From assembly GCA_036501145.1 (NCBI GenBank), contig DASYAV010000127.1, positions 1-64,000 on the forward strand: a stretch of DNA of 64,000 nt, given 5' to 3'. Made by a program: the position numbers and the translations under genes. The DNA is from PALSA-505 sp036501145 (GTDB lineage Bacteria > Actinomycetota > Actinomycetes > Streptosporangiales > Streptosporangiaceae). Below are positions 6,614 to 15,932 of this stretch, piece after piece. Each line of letters opens with the position of its first letter. The stretch's first letter is position 1. A model generated the notes under the pieces. It saw nothing but the letters and a program-made list of their open reading frames with translations, did no database searches and was not told where the DNA came from.

Positions 6614-9409
6614 TCAGGAGACCTGGAGGGCGGTGTCGTCGAACACGAAATCGGTGGTGCCGCCCTTGGTGTCCTTCTCGGTGCCGGTGAACTTCACGGT
6701 GACCGTCTGCCCCGCATAGCCGGACAGATCTGCACTCTGCTGCGTGTAGCCGGTGTTGTGGTCGAGGTTGCTGTACGTGGCGAGGGTGGCCAGCACGCTG
6801 CCGCCGCTGCTGAGCACCTGGACCTTGAGCGTGTCGGGGGTTGCGGTGGTGGTGTTCTCGGTGGTGTCCACGTGCAGCCAGTAGCTCAGCGTGGCCGTGC
6901 AGCCCGACGGGATGGACACTGACTGTGCGACGGTATCGGTGTCGGCGGTGCCATTGCCGTCGAGCCATGCCTCCCATGTGCCGGTGTGGGCCGGCTCGGC
7001 GGTCGTGCCCTTGGTTACCGGGTCGAAGCCCAGAGTCGAGGATTCGGTCCACGGTGTGATGGTGGCGCCGTTCTCGAACCCGGGATCGCCCAGCACCTGT
7101 GCCGCCGTGCACCCGCCACCCGAGCCGGCCGGAACCGTCAGCGTGTACGTCGCCGAGTGACTCCCGGACGCGGCGGTTCCGGTGATGCTGATCAGGTAGG
7201 TTCCTGCCGGAGTCGAAGACGCCGTCGTGATCGTCATCGTTGATGACGCCCCTGAGGTGACCGAAGCCGGCGAGAACGAGGCGGCTGCGCCACTCGGGGC
7301 GCCGGATGCTGTCAGCGCGACAGACTCCGCGCTGCCTGAGGTAACTGCGGTCGCCACGGTCGTGGTTGCTGAGTCACCGGCGGTCACCGAGCCCGAGGTG
7401 GGCGACACCGACAGCGAGAAGTCGTCGCCTGGCGGAGTGGAGCCGCTGACCGCCTGCTGCAGGGCGCCGGCCAGGATGGCGCCACCGGTCATGTCGAGTG
7501 CGGGCTCACTGGACTGCCAGGAACGCACGTCGTCCACGTACTCGGCACCGTGGCCGGTGAAGGTCGTGAACGAGTCGTTCTCGCACTTCTTCATCCCGGA
7601 CTGCAGCCCGCCGAGCCCACCGGAGAAGTTGCCCGTGCCGTTCGGGCCGTTGACCACCGCCCCCACGTCCACTGGGCTGTCGAGGTTCTCCAGCTGCCCG
7701 CCCATGCATGTCGGGTACGTCGTCCCGACGCCGGCCATGAAGCTTGTGCCCCACGCGTTGCCACCCAGCAGCCAGTCCCGCTGCTCCCCGGCGAATGCCG
7801 CGTACTGCGTGTCGCCGCTCGCCTCCTGGTACAGCGCCTCGGTCGAGATGAAGCCGAAGGTGTGCGAGTCCACGTCGAAGTTCGTGTAATCCCCGCCCGC
7901 CCGGAAGATGTCGGAGGCCGACACGCTGGCCGCCGACGCGACCTGCGCCTTGAGGTTCGCGATCAGGGCGGCGGTGGTCACGGCCAGGCCCGAGGGCGAG
8001 CCCGCGTCGTTGATCGCGGTGATCAGGTCGGCGTGGGCCAGTGCGCTGACGTCGTACAGGTTCAGCGTGTCCTGGCCCGAGTCGCTGGCGATGTAATCCG
8101 ACGCCCAGGTCGCGGCCTGGGTCAGGTACGTCGAGTAGCTGGACTCGGACTCGCCCAGATCCTGCTCGGCCCGCACGATCTCGGTCGCGGCGAGTTCCAT
8201 CGCGTCGTGCCAGATCCCCTCGGGGTAGTACGCCTCGGGCAGCGTCGACTCCAGCTTGTCGTTCTCTGCCGCGGATGTGTTGGCCATGGCGTACAGCGAC
8301 GTGGCGTCGTTGAGTTCGGTCTGCGCGCCCGAACTGTTCCCGGCCAGCTCATCGTCCTGGGCAGCGAAAGCGAAAGCGGCGGCGACCCGGCCGGCGACGT
8401 CCGGCGAGATCTTCGCGCCCGGTGCGGCGGCCTCGAACACCGGCCGGTGCGCGGCCGCGTACTTGTCTTCCGCGGTCTTGTCCGAGTCGTCCACCTGCGG
8501 CAGCCGCCACAGGTCGTGATCACCGAGATACGAGGTCTCGTTGCCCTCGCCGATCCCCACCTGCAGGTACAGGGTCTTGGTCGAGGAGTTCCACATGTTG
8601 TTCAGGTACGTCGTGCCGTACTGGGCCTCCGTGGTCAGCGGCGCCGGGGCGCTGGACCCCAGCGCCAGCGCGGAGGCGTACAGCAGGTCATCCGCGTACG
8701 CGGTGGTGAACGTGAACTTCAGATAGTCGCCCGCGTCGAACCAGCCGCCCTCGGCGTCCACCGGGCTTGCGCCCGACACCGGGGTTAGGTTCCCTTTGAT
8801 CTGGTCCCCGGTGCCCCCATCGCTGCCTGCGACGAACGTCGGGGTCTGGTACACGGTCGCGCTCGCGTCGTTCAGGTGCGAAGGCTGCCGGTTCAGGGTC
8901 GTGCTCGCCAGGTTCGAGCCGTCGCGCTGGTTCTCGAAGAAGTTCACCCCGTCGGTGACGAGCCGGCCGTACAGCGAGGACGCACTCTCCACACCGAAGG
9001 TGTCCGAGGATACAGAGACCGGCCCGCTGACGGTCACCTGGTACGTACCGGGCGCGGTGACCGCTGAGAAGTCGATCGGGTAGACGTCCGGATACGCCGA
9101 GTTCCACGACCCGCGGCTGGTCGTCGTCACACTGCCTGACGCCACGGCGGTGCCCGAGGAGCTGAGCACCTTGTACGTCTCACCGGACAGCGAACCGCTC
9201 GCCATCAGGTATGCGATCTTGGTGTCTTGCGGCAGGTAACCAGCCCGATCGGTGCGCACCAGGCCGGTCGTCGCCGCTGACGCCACAGCAGGCGCCAGCA
9301 CCGCGCCCGCCATGCCCAGACTCACAACTGCGGCCATCAGGCCGGTACGGCGGTTGCGGTTCAAGGGCTTCGAGCCTGGTGAACCCGGTCCGCGTGATGG
9401 CAGATGCAT
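6614..9409 (-). CDS. Secreted glycoside hydrolase family 9 (cellulase/endoglucanase) with C-terminal accessory domains
   Basis: 931 residues. A signal peptide ends near AVASA (45), followed by an N-terminal immunoglobulin-like CelD_N domain (about 47-140) and the GH9 barrel (about 150-655). GGWFDAGDYLKF (221-232) carries the catalytic base Asp pair. SSEPALDMTG (E635) is the position of the GH9 proton-donor Glu, where NEVALDWNA is usual. A Ser/Thr-rich immunoglobulin-like linker domain (about 664-755) and a 160-residue C-terminal beta domain (CTAAQVLGDPGFENG onward) may bind carbohydrate. The enzyme should cut beta-1,4-glucans outside the cell. The inverted repeat at 9439-9463 just upstream is a likely operator. 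Confidence 0.9.
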   Translation of the reverse strand: MHLPSRGPGSPGSKPLNRNRRTGLMAAVVSLGMAGAVLAPAVASAATTGLVRTDRAGYLPQDTKIAYLMASGSLSGETYKVLSSSGTAVASGSVTTTSRGSWNSAYPDVYPIDFSAVTAPGTYQVTVSGPVSVSSDTFGVESASSLYGRLVTDGVNFFENQRDGSNLASTTLNRQPSHLNDASATVYQTPTFVAGSDGGTGDQIKGNLTPVSGASPVDAEGGWFDAGDYLKFTFTTAYADDLLYASALALGSSAPAPLTTEAQYGTTYLNNMWNSSTKTLYLQVGIGEGNETSYLGDHDLWRLPQVDDSDKTAEDKYAAAHRPVFEAAAPGAKISPDVAGRVAAAFAFAAQDDELAGNSSGAQTELNDATSLYAMANTSAAENDKLESTLPEAYYPEGIWHDAMELAATEIVRAEQDLGESESSYSTYLTQAATWASDYIASDSGQDTLNLYDVSALAHADLITAINDAGSPSGLAVTTAALIANLKAQVASAASVSASDIFRAGGDYTNFDVDSHTFGFISTEALYQEASGDTQYAAFAGEQRDWLLGGNAWGTSFMAGVGTTYPTCMGGQLENLDSPVDVGAVVNGPNGTGNFSGGLGGLQSGMKKCENDSFTTFTGHGAEYVDDVRSWQSSEPALDMTGGAILAGALQQAVSGSTPPGDDFSLSVSPTSGSVTAGDSATTTVATAVTSGSAESVALTASGAPSGAAASFSPASVTSGASSTMTITTASSTPAGTYLISITGTAASGSHSATYTLTVPAGSGGGCTAAQVLGDPGFENGATITPWTESSTLGFDPVTKGTTAEPAHTGTWEAWLDGNGTADTDTVAQSVSIPSGCTATLSYWLHVDTTENTTTATPDTLKVQVLSSGGSVLATLATYSNLDHNTGYTQQSADLSGYAGQTVTVKFTGTEKDTKGGTTDFVFDDTALQVS

Positions 9410-9438
9410 GGCAGTCCTCGGTGGAGTTCAGGCGTCGT

Positions 9439-9463
9439 GTTAGTAAGTTAAGTTTCCTAACTT
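9439..9463. promoter_or_regulatory. Operator-like inverted repeat upstream of the GH9 gene
   Basis: Nested inverted repeats lie 30-54 bases before the GH9 start: AAGTTA (9445-9450) pairs with TAACTT (9458-9463), and GTTAG (9439-9443) pairs with CTAAC (9457-9461). The site is AT-rich in a GC-rich background. Similar TTAGGAAA/TTTCCTAA elements recur before secreted glycosidase genes of actinomycetes, as far as I recall. The binding protein is unknown. Confidence 0.55.
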
Positions 9464-9636
9464 TTGGCCGGGTCGTAATCCTCCCGCACAGGTCCGTCAA
9501 GAGGCTCGTGCCAGGGGGACGCCTCAACAGCTGGCAGTGGGGCCGCCAAGAGCGCCACCCGGTGCGGGTGAGTTCGGGGCGGCACCGCCGGATAATCCGT
9601 GGCGTCGGTCACCTGGGCCGCTGCGCGTCCGGCGCC

Positions 9637-10854
9637 TCAGCGCGACTTCCTGACGGTCAGTTCCTGGGGCAGGTCGGTGAACCGGGAGACCCCGTCACTG
9701 GTGACGGCGACGGGTTCGGACAGCTCATATCCCCAGCCGTCCATCCAGATGCCCAGCATCACGTGGAAACACATGCCGGCCACCAGCCGGGTGCGGTCGC
9801 CGTGGCGCAGGCTGACTGTCCGCTCGCCCCAGTCGGGCGGGTAGCCGATGCCGATCGAGTAGCCGATCCGGGAGGCCTTGCTGAGGCCGTTCGCTGTGAT
9901 GATGGCATCCCACGCGGCGTGGACCTCGTCGGGCGTGCTTCCGGGTCGCATGGCGGCGAGCACGGCGGCCATGCCCTCGCGGACCACCGCCGCGCAGGAG
10001 GCCAGCCGGGGCGGGGCCTGCCCGAGCATCACCGTCCTGGCGATCGGCGCGTGGTACCGGTGGTAGACCCCGGCTATCTCGATCGTGGTCGCCTCGCCGT
10101 CCCTGAACTCCTGCTCGGTCCAGGTCAGGTGGGGTGTGCCGGTGCCGGCCCCGGTGGGGAGCAGGGGCACGAGCGCCGGGTAGTCCCCGCCGTAGTCGGC
10201 TGTGCCCCGTGCTTGCGCTGCCATGATGTCGGCGACCGCATCACATTGCCGCCGCCCGGCCGCCACCGCGCCGAGGGCCGTCTCCATGGCCTGCTGGGCG
10301 ATGGCGCCCGCGGCCCTGATCTGGGCGAGCTCGAAACCGGACTTCACCACACGCACCCAGTTGACCAGTTCGCCGCTGTCCTGGAGGCTCGCTCCGGCGA
10401 GCCCCGCTTGCAGAGCCAGGTAGCCGCGGGGGGAGAAGAACTGCGAGTCACCCTCGATGCCAACCGACGGCCTGGCCGCGACGTCGACGAGTTCCCGTTC
10501 CCGGATCCGTTCGCTGATCCAGTCGAACGGGTGCACGTCGGGCCGGTGCACTAGCGGCTCGGGGTAGCCCTCGATGAGGTCGGCGGCGAGGTGGGCCGTG
10601 TTCCTGGCGCCGGCGGCATCCTGCGCCCGCATGAACAGCACCGGCTCTCCGGATTCCGGCACGACCAGGCACTGCGGGGTGTAGAACGACCAGGCGTTGT
10701 AGCCGGTCAGGTAGTAGATGTTCGCAGGATCGGTGACCACGAGAGCGCCGAACGACTTACCGCCGATCGCCTCACGGACCCGGCTCATCCGGCCCGTGTA
10801 CTCCGCAACGCCCGGGTCGGCCGAGCAGGCGGGCTCGGCGGCGGACTGTTCCAT
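9637..10854 (-). CDS. doeA: Ectoine hydrolase-like M24 family protein (DoeA/EutD type)
   Basis: A 405-residue creatinase/aminopeptidase-P-fold protein. TDPANIYYLTGYNAWSFYTPQ (41-61) and GIGYPPDWGERTVSLRHGDRT (335-355) match the pattern I recall for Halomonas DoeA (GLSYPPDWGERTMSLRPGDRT). The first two M24 metal-ligand Asp positions are replaced: IEIAG (258-262) has Glu and HAPIART has Pro. This suggests a ring-opening hydrolase rather than a metallopeptidase. Ectoine hydrolases open the ectoine ring to N-acetyl-diaminobutyrate. It is the last gene of a four-gene minus-strand operon, 65 bases after the EutB-like gene. Confidence 0.85.
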   Translation of the reverse strand: MEQSAAEPACSADPGVAEYTGRMSRVREAIGGKSFGALVVTDPANIYYLTGYNAWSFYTPQCLVVPESGEPVLFMRAQDAAGARNTAHLAADLIEGYPEPLVHRPDVHPFDWISERIRERELVDVAARPSVGIEGDSQFFSPRGYLALQAGLAGASLQDSGELVNWVRVVKSGFELAQIRAAGAIAQQAMETALGAVAAGRRQCDAVADIMAAQARGTADYGGDYPALVPLLPTGAGTGTPHLTWTEQEFRDGEATTIEIAGVYHRYHAPIARTVMLGQAPPRLASCAAVVREGMAAVLAAMRPGSTPDEVHAAWDAIITANGLSKASRIGYSIGIGYPPDWGERTVSLRHGDRTRLVAGMCFHVMLGIWMDGWGYELSEPVAVTSDGVSRFTDLPQELTVRKSR

Positions 10855-10919
10855 ATAAACCTCGCTTGTCTGGAGATCTCTGGCGGAGCCAGCAGGGGTA
10901 TTTGCGGATTACCGGCAAA

Positions 10920-11864
10920 TCAGGATGGGCCAGGCTCGCCCCCGGTGATGACGGCGGCCGCGACGGTCCCGGCCTCGCCGGAACAAAACTGGTGCAGGTA
11001 GGCGACGGCCGCCGCCGCGGCCCCCTCGGCCCGCAGCCCGTCGTGCCGTTCGAGCAGCCGCATGGCGTCGATGATGGCCTGCTCGGGCACGACCACGACA
11101 TCGTCGAGGTAGTCCCGCACGAGGCCGAACGTGTACCGGTTGTCCGGGCCGAGGTCGCCGCGCAGTGAGTCCGCGACCGTATCCACCTCCGGCACGGTCA
11201 TGGGATGGCCGGCGTCCAGCGCGGCCCGCATGGCAGGCGTCCGTTCCCCGCAGACCCCGACGACCCGGGTGGCCGGGCGGAGGGCCTTGACCGCGACGCC
11301 AACGCCTGCGGCCAGCCCGCCGCCGGAGACCGGCACCACGACCAGGTCCAGGCCGGGCGTGTCTTCGAGGAGTTCGAGCCCGATGGTGCCCTGGCCGCTG
11401 ATGACGGCGGGGTCGTCGAACGGCGGTATGAACGCGTAGCCGTGCTCGGCGGCATACTGGCTGGCGCGCATGATGGCCTCCGCCTGGTCGCGGCTGGTGG
11501 CGTCGACGGTGGCGCCCTCGCGGCTGAGCAGGCTGACCCGGGCCGGGGAGACGTCGCGGGAGACGAAGGCATGCACGTCCAGGTTGTGGTGCCGTCCCAC
11601 GTAGCTGACCGCGCGGGCATGGTTTCCTGTGGACGCCGTGGTGACGCCCGCGGGATCGTCGCGCTCGATGTGCTGGCGGATGGCGTTGGCGGCACCGCGG
11701 ATCTTGAAGCTCCCGCTGGGCTGCTGATTCTCCAGTTTCAGCAGCGTTGTCCCGGCGCTGCCAGCGAGCGCGCGGCTGGTCACTTCGGGTGTGCGGACGG
11801 CTATGCCGGCGATGCGGTCGCGTGCGGCGAGAATGTCAGCCAGCCCGACAGCGTCCCTCGTCAC
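10920..11864 (-). CDS. eutB: PLP-dependent threonine dehydratase-like enzyme (EutB type)
   Basis: A 314-residue fold-type II PLP enzyme. The Schiff-base Lys is K54 in SGSFKIRGA, the substrate loop is TASTGNHA (76-83), and the phosphate loop is SGGGLAAG (180-187). There is no regulatory ACT domain, so it is a catabolic or specialised dehydratase. In ectoine-use clusters EutB is proposed to dehydrate the hydroxyectoine-derived intermediate, and the neighbours here favour that over plain threonine/serine deamination. It overlaps the upstream M20 gene by four bases (ATGA), so the two are translationally coupled. Confidence 0.82.
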   Translation of the reverse strand: MTRDAVGLADILAARDRIAGIAVRTPEVTSRALAGSAGTTLLKLENQQPSGSFKIRGAANAIRQHIERDDPAGVTTASTGNHARAVSYVGRHHNLDVHAFVSRDVSPARVSLLSREGATVDATSRDQAEAIMRASQYAAEHGYAFIPPFDDPAVISGQGTIGLELLEDTPGLDLVVVPVSGGGLAAGVGVAVKALRPATRVVGVCGERTPAMRAALDAGHPMTVPEVDTVADSLRGDLGPDNRYTFGLVRDYLDDVVVVPEQAIIDAMRLLERHDGLRAEGAAAAAVAYLHQFCSGEAGTVAAAVITGGEPGPS

Positions 11865-13045
11865 GTGCCGGCCCGCCGTGCGTGATCGTGCAGCAGGCGG
11901 CAGGCGGTGGACAGCAGCAGTCCGACCCCGAGGGGCAGCGCACGCTCGTCCAGGCGGAAGCCGGGGTGGTGCAGTGGGTGGGCGGCGCCCGCGGCCGGAT
12001 CACGCACGCCCAGCCAGGCCATGCCGGAGGGGACGGCCTGGGAGTAGAAGGCGAAGTCTTCGGAGTTCATCGTGGCCTCGGGCAGCTGGCAGACCTGGGC
12101 ATTCACCGGCGTTTCGGAAGCCGCCTCGCGGAAGGCCCGCATGACACCGGCGTCGTTGTGCAGCACCGGCTCCCCGGGCAGCACCATGACCGCCCCCCGC
12201 ACTCCCGCTGCCTGGCAGATGCCCTCGACGAGAGCCGACAGTGCGGCCCGCGCCATCTCCCGGTCACTCTCGCGCAGCGCACGGATGGTGCCGTGCATCT
12301 CGACGCGGTCTGCGATCGTGTTGCCGGACCGGCCGCCGGTGACCGTGCCGACGTGCACGATCAGCGGTGACCGGGGGTCGGAGCGGCGGGACACGATCGT
12401 CTGGATCGCGCCGATCACCGTGGCGGCGGCCGTGATCGCGTCCCGCCCGGCGTGCGGCCAGCCCGCGTGGCCACCGGTGCCAGCGATCTCGATGGTGAAC
12501 TCGTCGGCGCAGGCCATTGACGCGCCGCTGCGCAGGCCCACGGTGCCGGTATCCAGGTCGGGAGAGACGTGCAGCGCGACCGCCGCCGCGACACCGTCGA
12601 GCAGGCCTTTGTCTACGACACAGCGTGCGCCGAGCGGTTCGCTCTCCTCGGCCGGCTGGAAGATGAGCCGTAGTGTGCCGGGCAGTTCCCGCTCGCGCTG
12701 CTTCGCAGCGACGGCGACGCCGAGCAGCATCGCCGCGTGCGCGTCGTGGCCGCAGGCGTGCATGACGCCGCGGCGCCGGGAAGAGCAGCCGAGTCCGGTC
12801 TGCTCGTCGAGCGGAAGGGCGTCCAGGTCGGCCCGCACAGCCACCCGCGGCCCGGTGGGGTTGCCGACGTCGGTTACCAGGCCGGTTTCGGCGATCGGCC
12901 TGATGTCCCGCAGGCCCGCGCGCTCGAGTTCCACGCGCAGCAGGGCGGTCGTCTCGATCTCCTGGTGGGATAGCTCAGGATTGCGGTGGATCTTGCGCCT
13001 GACACGCGTGACGGTCTCCAGCAGCGACGCCGGCAGCCCGTTCAC
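11861..13045 (-). CDS. M20 family amidohydrolase/deacylase, probable N-acetyl-diaminobutyrate deacetylase role
   Basis: A 394-residue dizinc amidohydrolase of the hippurate/N-acyl-amino-acid hydrolase branch. HACGHDAHA (96-104) gives two ligands, EES (133-135) the catalytic Glu and third ligand, and MNSEDFAFYS the last conserved region. In the ectoine pathway the acetyl group must be removed after ring opening. DoeB proper is an AstE/AspA-type enzyme, so an M20 protein would be a substitute (a DoeB2-like arrangement). GTG 13045 is chosen because it begins the conserved core (RRKIHRNPELSHQE) and has AGGAAAG upstream. The gap to the aldehyde dehydrogenase is 22 bases. Confidence 0.85.
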   Translation of the reverse strand: MNGLPASLLETVTRVRRKIHRNPELSHQEIETTALLRVELERAGLRDIRPIAETGLVTDVGNPTGPRVAVRADLDALPLDEQTGLGCSSRRRGVMHACGHDAHAAMLLGVAVAAKQRERELPGTLRLIFQPAEESEPLGARCVVDKGLLDGVAAAVALHVSPDLDTGTVGLRSGASMACADEFTIEIAGTGGHAGWPHAGRDAITAAATVIGAIQTIVSRRSDPRSPLIVHVGTVTGGRSGNTIADRVEMHGTIRALRESDREMARAALSALVEGICQAAGVRGAVMVLPGEPVLHNDAGVMRAFREAASETPVNAQVCQLPEATMNSEDFAFYSQAVPSGMAWLGVRDPAAGAAHPLHHPGFRLDERALPLGVGLLLSTACRLLHDHARRAGT

Positions 13046-13067
13046 AGGAGCTTTCCTACCCCGGCGC

Positions 13068-14549
13068 TCACACCGCGATCCCGATGTACTTGGTCTCCAG
13101 GAACTCCTCGATGCCGACGGCACCGCCCTCGCGGCCGAGACCGGACTGCTTGATGCCGCCGAACGGAGCGGCCGGGTTGGACACCACACCCTGGTTGAGC
13201 CCGACCATGCCGGTCTCCAGCGCCTCCGCGACGCGCAGGGCACGGCGCAGGTCGTTCGTGTAGACGAAGGACACCAGCCCGTACTCGGTGTCATTGGCCG
13301 CCGCGACCACCTCCGCCTCATCGGTGAACGGGGTCAGCGGCGCGACCGGCCCGAAGATCTCCTTATCCGCCATCCGCGCCGTGCGGGGAACGCCCGACAG
13401 GACGGTGGGCGGGAAGAAGTACCCGTCTCCCCCGCCGGGCCGCCCGCCGGTGAGCACCGTCGCGCCCGCCGCCACCGCATCCTCGACCAGGGCGGTGACC
13501 TTGTCGCGGGCGGCTGCGTCGATGAGGGGCCCGACCTGAACCCCGGCATCGGTGCCGGGTCCCACTACGAGCTGCGACATTGCTTTCGCCAGGCGGCCGG
13601 CGAAGACGTCTATCACGGATTCCTGCACGTAGATCCGGTTCGCCGCGGTGCAGGCCTCGCCCATGTTGCGCATCTTGGCGGCGAGGGCGCCGGTGACCGC
13701 CTCGTCGAGGTCCGCGTCCGCGAAGACGATGAACGGTGCGTTGCCACCGAGTTCCATCGACGTGCGCAGCACCTTCTCGGCACACTGTTCCAGCAGCACC
13801 CTGCCCACCTGTGTCGAGCCGGTGAACGACAGCTTGCGGGCAAGGCCCGAACGGATCAGCGGTTCCATCACGCCGCCGGCGTCGGTCGTGGTGACCACGT
13901 TGACCGCTCCGGGCGGAACCCCGGCTTCGGCCAGGATGCCGGTCAGCGCCAGCATGGACAGCGGTGTCTGCGGCGCGGGCTTGACGACGCTGGTGCAGCC
14001 GGCCGCGATGGCCGGGCCAATCTTGCGGGTGCCCATCGCCATCGGGAAGTTCCAGGGGGTGATCAGCAAGCAGGGTCCGACCGGCTGCCTGGCCACCAGG
14101 AAGCGGGAGCCGCCACCCGGCGCGGTCTGGTAGCCGCCGTCGATCCGCACCGCCTCGCCGGCGAAGTGGCGGAAGAACTCGGCCGCGTAGCTGATCTCGC
14201 CCCTCGCCTCGGCCAGCGGCTTGCCCATCTCAAGGGTCATGAGCAGCGCCAGGTCGTCGATCCGCTCGTGCAGCAGCCGGAAGGCCGCGGTCAGCATGCC
14301 GGCCCGCTCCGCCGGCGGGACCTGGGCGAACGCCGCCTGCGCGCCGGCCGCGGCATTCAGCGCCCGGCGGCCGTCGGCCGGGCTGGCGTCCGCGACCAGG
14401 CACAGCGGCCGCCCGGTCGCCGGGTCAGTCACCTGGAAGCTCGCACCACCCGCCGCGTCCCCCCATGCTCCGTCGATGTACAGCTGCTTGGGGCAGGCGG
14501 CGACGACCGCTTCCTGCCTGGCCGGGGTCGCGTCGGTGAGGTTCGGCAT
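13068..14549 (-). CDS. NAD(P)-dependent aldehyde (semialdehyde) dehydrogenase, DoeC-like role
   Basis: A 493-residue ALDH. N167 lies in TPWNF, the general base E266 in MELGGN, and the nucleophile C300 in GEACTAANR. The sequence is closest in feel to succinate-semialdehyde dehydrogenases (GabD). In ectoine breakdown, diaminobutyrate is transaminated to aspartate semialdehyde, which an ALDH oxidises to aspartate; the divergent aminotransferase makes that the likely job. First gene of the minus-strand operon, starting at ATG 14549, with the palindrome 14615-14628 in its promoter. GABA/succinate semialdehyde use remains possible. Confidence 0.9.
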   Translation of the reverse strand: MPNLTDATPARQEAVVAACPKQLYIDGAWGDAAGGASFQVTDPATGRPLCLVADASPADGRRALNAAAGAQAAFAQVPPAERAGMLTAAFRLLHERIDDLALLMTLEMGKPLAEARGEISYAAEFFRHFAGEAVRIDGGYQTAPGGGSRFLVARQPVGPCLLITPWNFPMAMGTRKIGPAIAAGCTSVVKPAPQTPLSMLALTGILAEAGVPPGAVNVVTTTDAGGVMEPLIRSGLARKLSFTGSTQVGRVLLEQCAEKVLRTSMELGGNAPFIVFADADLDEAVTGALAAKMRNMGEACTAANRIYVQESVIDVFAGRLAKAMSQLVVGPGTDAGVQVGPLIDAAARDKVTALVEDAVAAGATVLTGGRPGGGDGYFFPPTVLSGVPRTARMADKEIFGPVAPLTPFTDEAEVVAAANDTEYGLVSFVYTNDLRRALRVAEALETGMVGLNQGVVSNPAAPFGGIKQSGLGREGGAVGIEEFLETKYIGIAV

Positions 14550-14614
14550 GATGCATCCCTCGCTCCGGGAACAGGGCGCGCGCCCTAGAGCGCGGCAGGT
14601 GACCTTGCTACGCT

Positions 14615-14628
14615 GATTGTAGACAATC
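14615..14628. promoter_or_regulatory. Palindromic operator GATTGTAGACAATC (site 1)
   Basis: A perfect 6+2+6 inverted repeat between the divergent aldehyde dehydrogenase and aminotransferase genes. Its core TTGTAGACAA recurs with small changes before the MFS gene (17386) and the GntR gene (18356). It sits 25 bases before the aminotransferase start and 66 before the dehydrogenase start, so one bound dimer could control both. The spacing fits a FadR-type GntR dimer. Confidence 0.72.
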
Positions 14629-14652
14629 CTACCAAGGAAGAGGGCGAACGCG

Positions 14653-15906
14653 GTGGCTGAGCTGTCCCAGATCCTGCGCCAGGCCACGGGAGTCGTAGCG
14701 GCGCGCGGTGCGGGCGTCCACCTGTTCGACGAGGACGGGCGCCGGTACCTCGACTTCACGGCCGGAATCGGTGTCACCAGCACCGGCCACTGTCACCCGC
14801 GGGTCGTGGAGGCCGCCCAGCGCCAGGTGGCCACGCTGATCCACGGGCAGTACACCACCGTCATGCACCGCCCGCTGCTCGACCTCACCGCCCGGCTCGG
14901 CGGGGTGCTCCCGGCCGGCCTGGACCGGGTATTTTTCGCCAACTCGGGGTCCGAAGCGGTGGAGGCCGCGGTGCGGCTGGCCCGCCAGGCGACCGGCCGG
15001 CCCAACGTCATCGCCTTCCACGGCGGCTTTCACGGGCGCACGGTTGCCGCCGCGTCGCTGACCTCCTCGGGCACGAAGTTCCGCTCCGGCTTCGCCCCGC
15101 TCATGGCCGGTGTCCATGTCGCCCCGTTCCCCGACCCGACTCACTTCGGCTGGCCCGCCGAGCAGGCGACCGGGTTCGCCCTGGACCAGCTCGACTACCT
15201 GCTGCAGACGCTCAGCGCCCCCGCGGACACCGCTGCCTTCATCGTGGAACCGGTGCTCGGCGAAGGCGGCTACGTGCCGGGCAGCACCGCGTTCTTCGCC
15301 GGGCTTCGCGAGCGCGCGGACCGGCACGGCATCGTGCTGATCATCGACGAGGTGCAGACCGGCTATGGCCGCACCGGGCGGTTCTGGGGCGGCGATCACT
15401 TCGGCGTGCGCCCCGACGTGCTGATCACCGCCAAGGGCCTGGCCTCAGGGTTCCCGCTGTCGGCGATCGCGGCGCCCGCCGAGCTGATGGGCAGGGCATG
15501 GCCCGGCTCCCAGGGCGGCACCTACGGCGCCAACGCGGTCGCCTGCGCCGCCGCTCTGGCGACCCTGGACGTGATCGACGACGAGAAGCTGATCCCGAAC
15601 GCGGCCGAACGCGGCAGCGAGCTGAAGCATCTGCTCGCCGGGGTCGCCGGGCGGCACCCGGCCATCGCCGACGTCCGCGGGCTCGGCCTGATGATCGGCA
15701 ACGAGTTCCGCGGCAGCGACGGGAAGCCCGATGGCACGGCTGCCGCCGCCGCGCAGCAGGAGGCCGCCCGGCGTGGGCTGCTCCTGCTGACCTGTGGCGC
15801 CTGGAACCACGTCGTACGCTTCATTCCCGCCCTTACCGTCCAGCGCGACCACATCGCGGAGGCGGCGTCGATCTGGGCGGACGCCGTCGCCGCGGTGGCC
15901 GGCTGA
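14653..15906 (+). CDS. Class III PLP aminotransferase (4-aminobutyrate/diaminobutyrate type), DoeD-like role
   Basis: 417 residues, fold-type I. GSGSEAVEAA-like block SGSEAVEAAVRLARQATGRP binds phosphate, IDEVQTGYGRTG holds the cofactor Asp (D232), and ITAKGLASGFPLSA holds the Schiff-base Lys K261. GabT, acetylornithine and diaminobutyrate transaminases share these motifs. Facing the aldehyde dehydrogenase across a shared operator, it would pass an amino group from diaminobutyrate to a keto acid and yield aspartate semialdehyde. GTG 14653 follows AAGGAAGAG. It is convergent with the MFS gene, 26 bases away. Confidence 0.88.
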   Translation: MAELSQILRQATGVVAARGAGVHLFDEDGRRYLDFTAGIGVTSTGHCHPRVVEAAQRQVATLIHGQYTTVMHRPLLDLTARLGGVLPAGLDRVFFANSGSEAVEAAVRLARQATGRPNVIAFHGGFHGRTVAAASLTSSGTKFRSGFAPLMAGVHVAPFPDPTHFGWPAEQATGFALDQLDYLLQTLSAPADTAAFIVEPVLGEGGYVPGSTAFFAGLRERADRHGIVLIIDEVQTGYGRTGRFWGGDHFGVRPDVLITAKGLASGFPLSAIAAPAELMGRAWPGSQGGTYGANAVACAAALATLDVIDDEKLIPNAAERGSELKHLLAGVAGRHPAIADVRGLGLMIGNEFRGSDGKPDGTAAAAAQQEAARRGLLLLTCGAWNHVVRFIPALTVQRDHIAEAASIWADAVAAVAG

Positions 15907-15932
15907 CCGCTGGCGCGGTTCCGCCGTGACGG

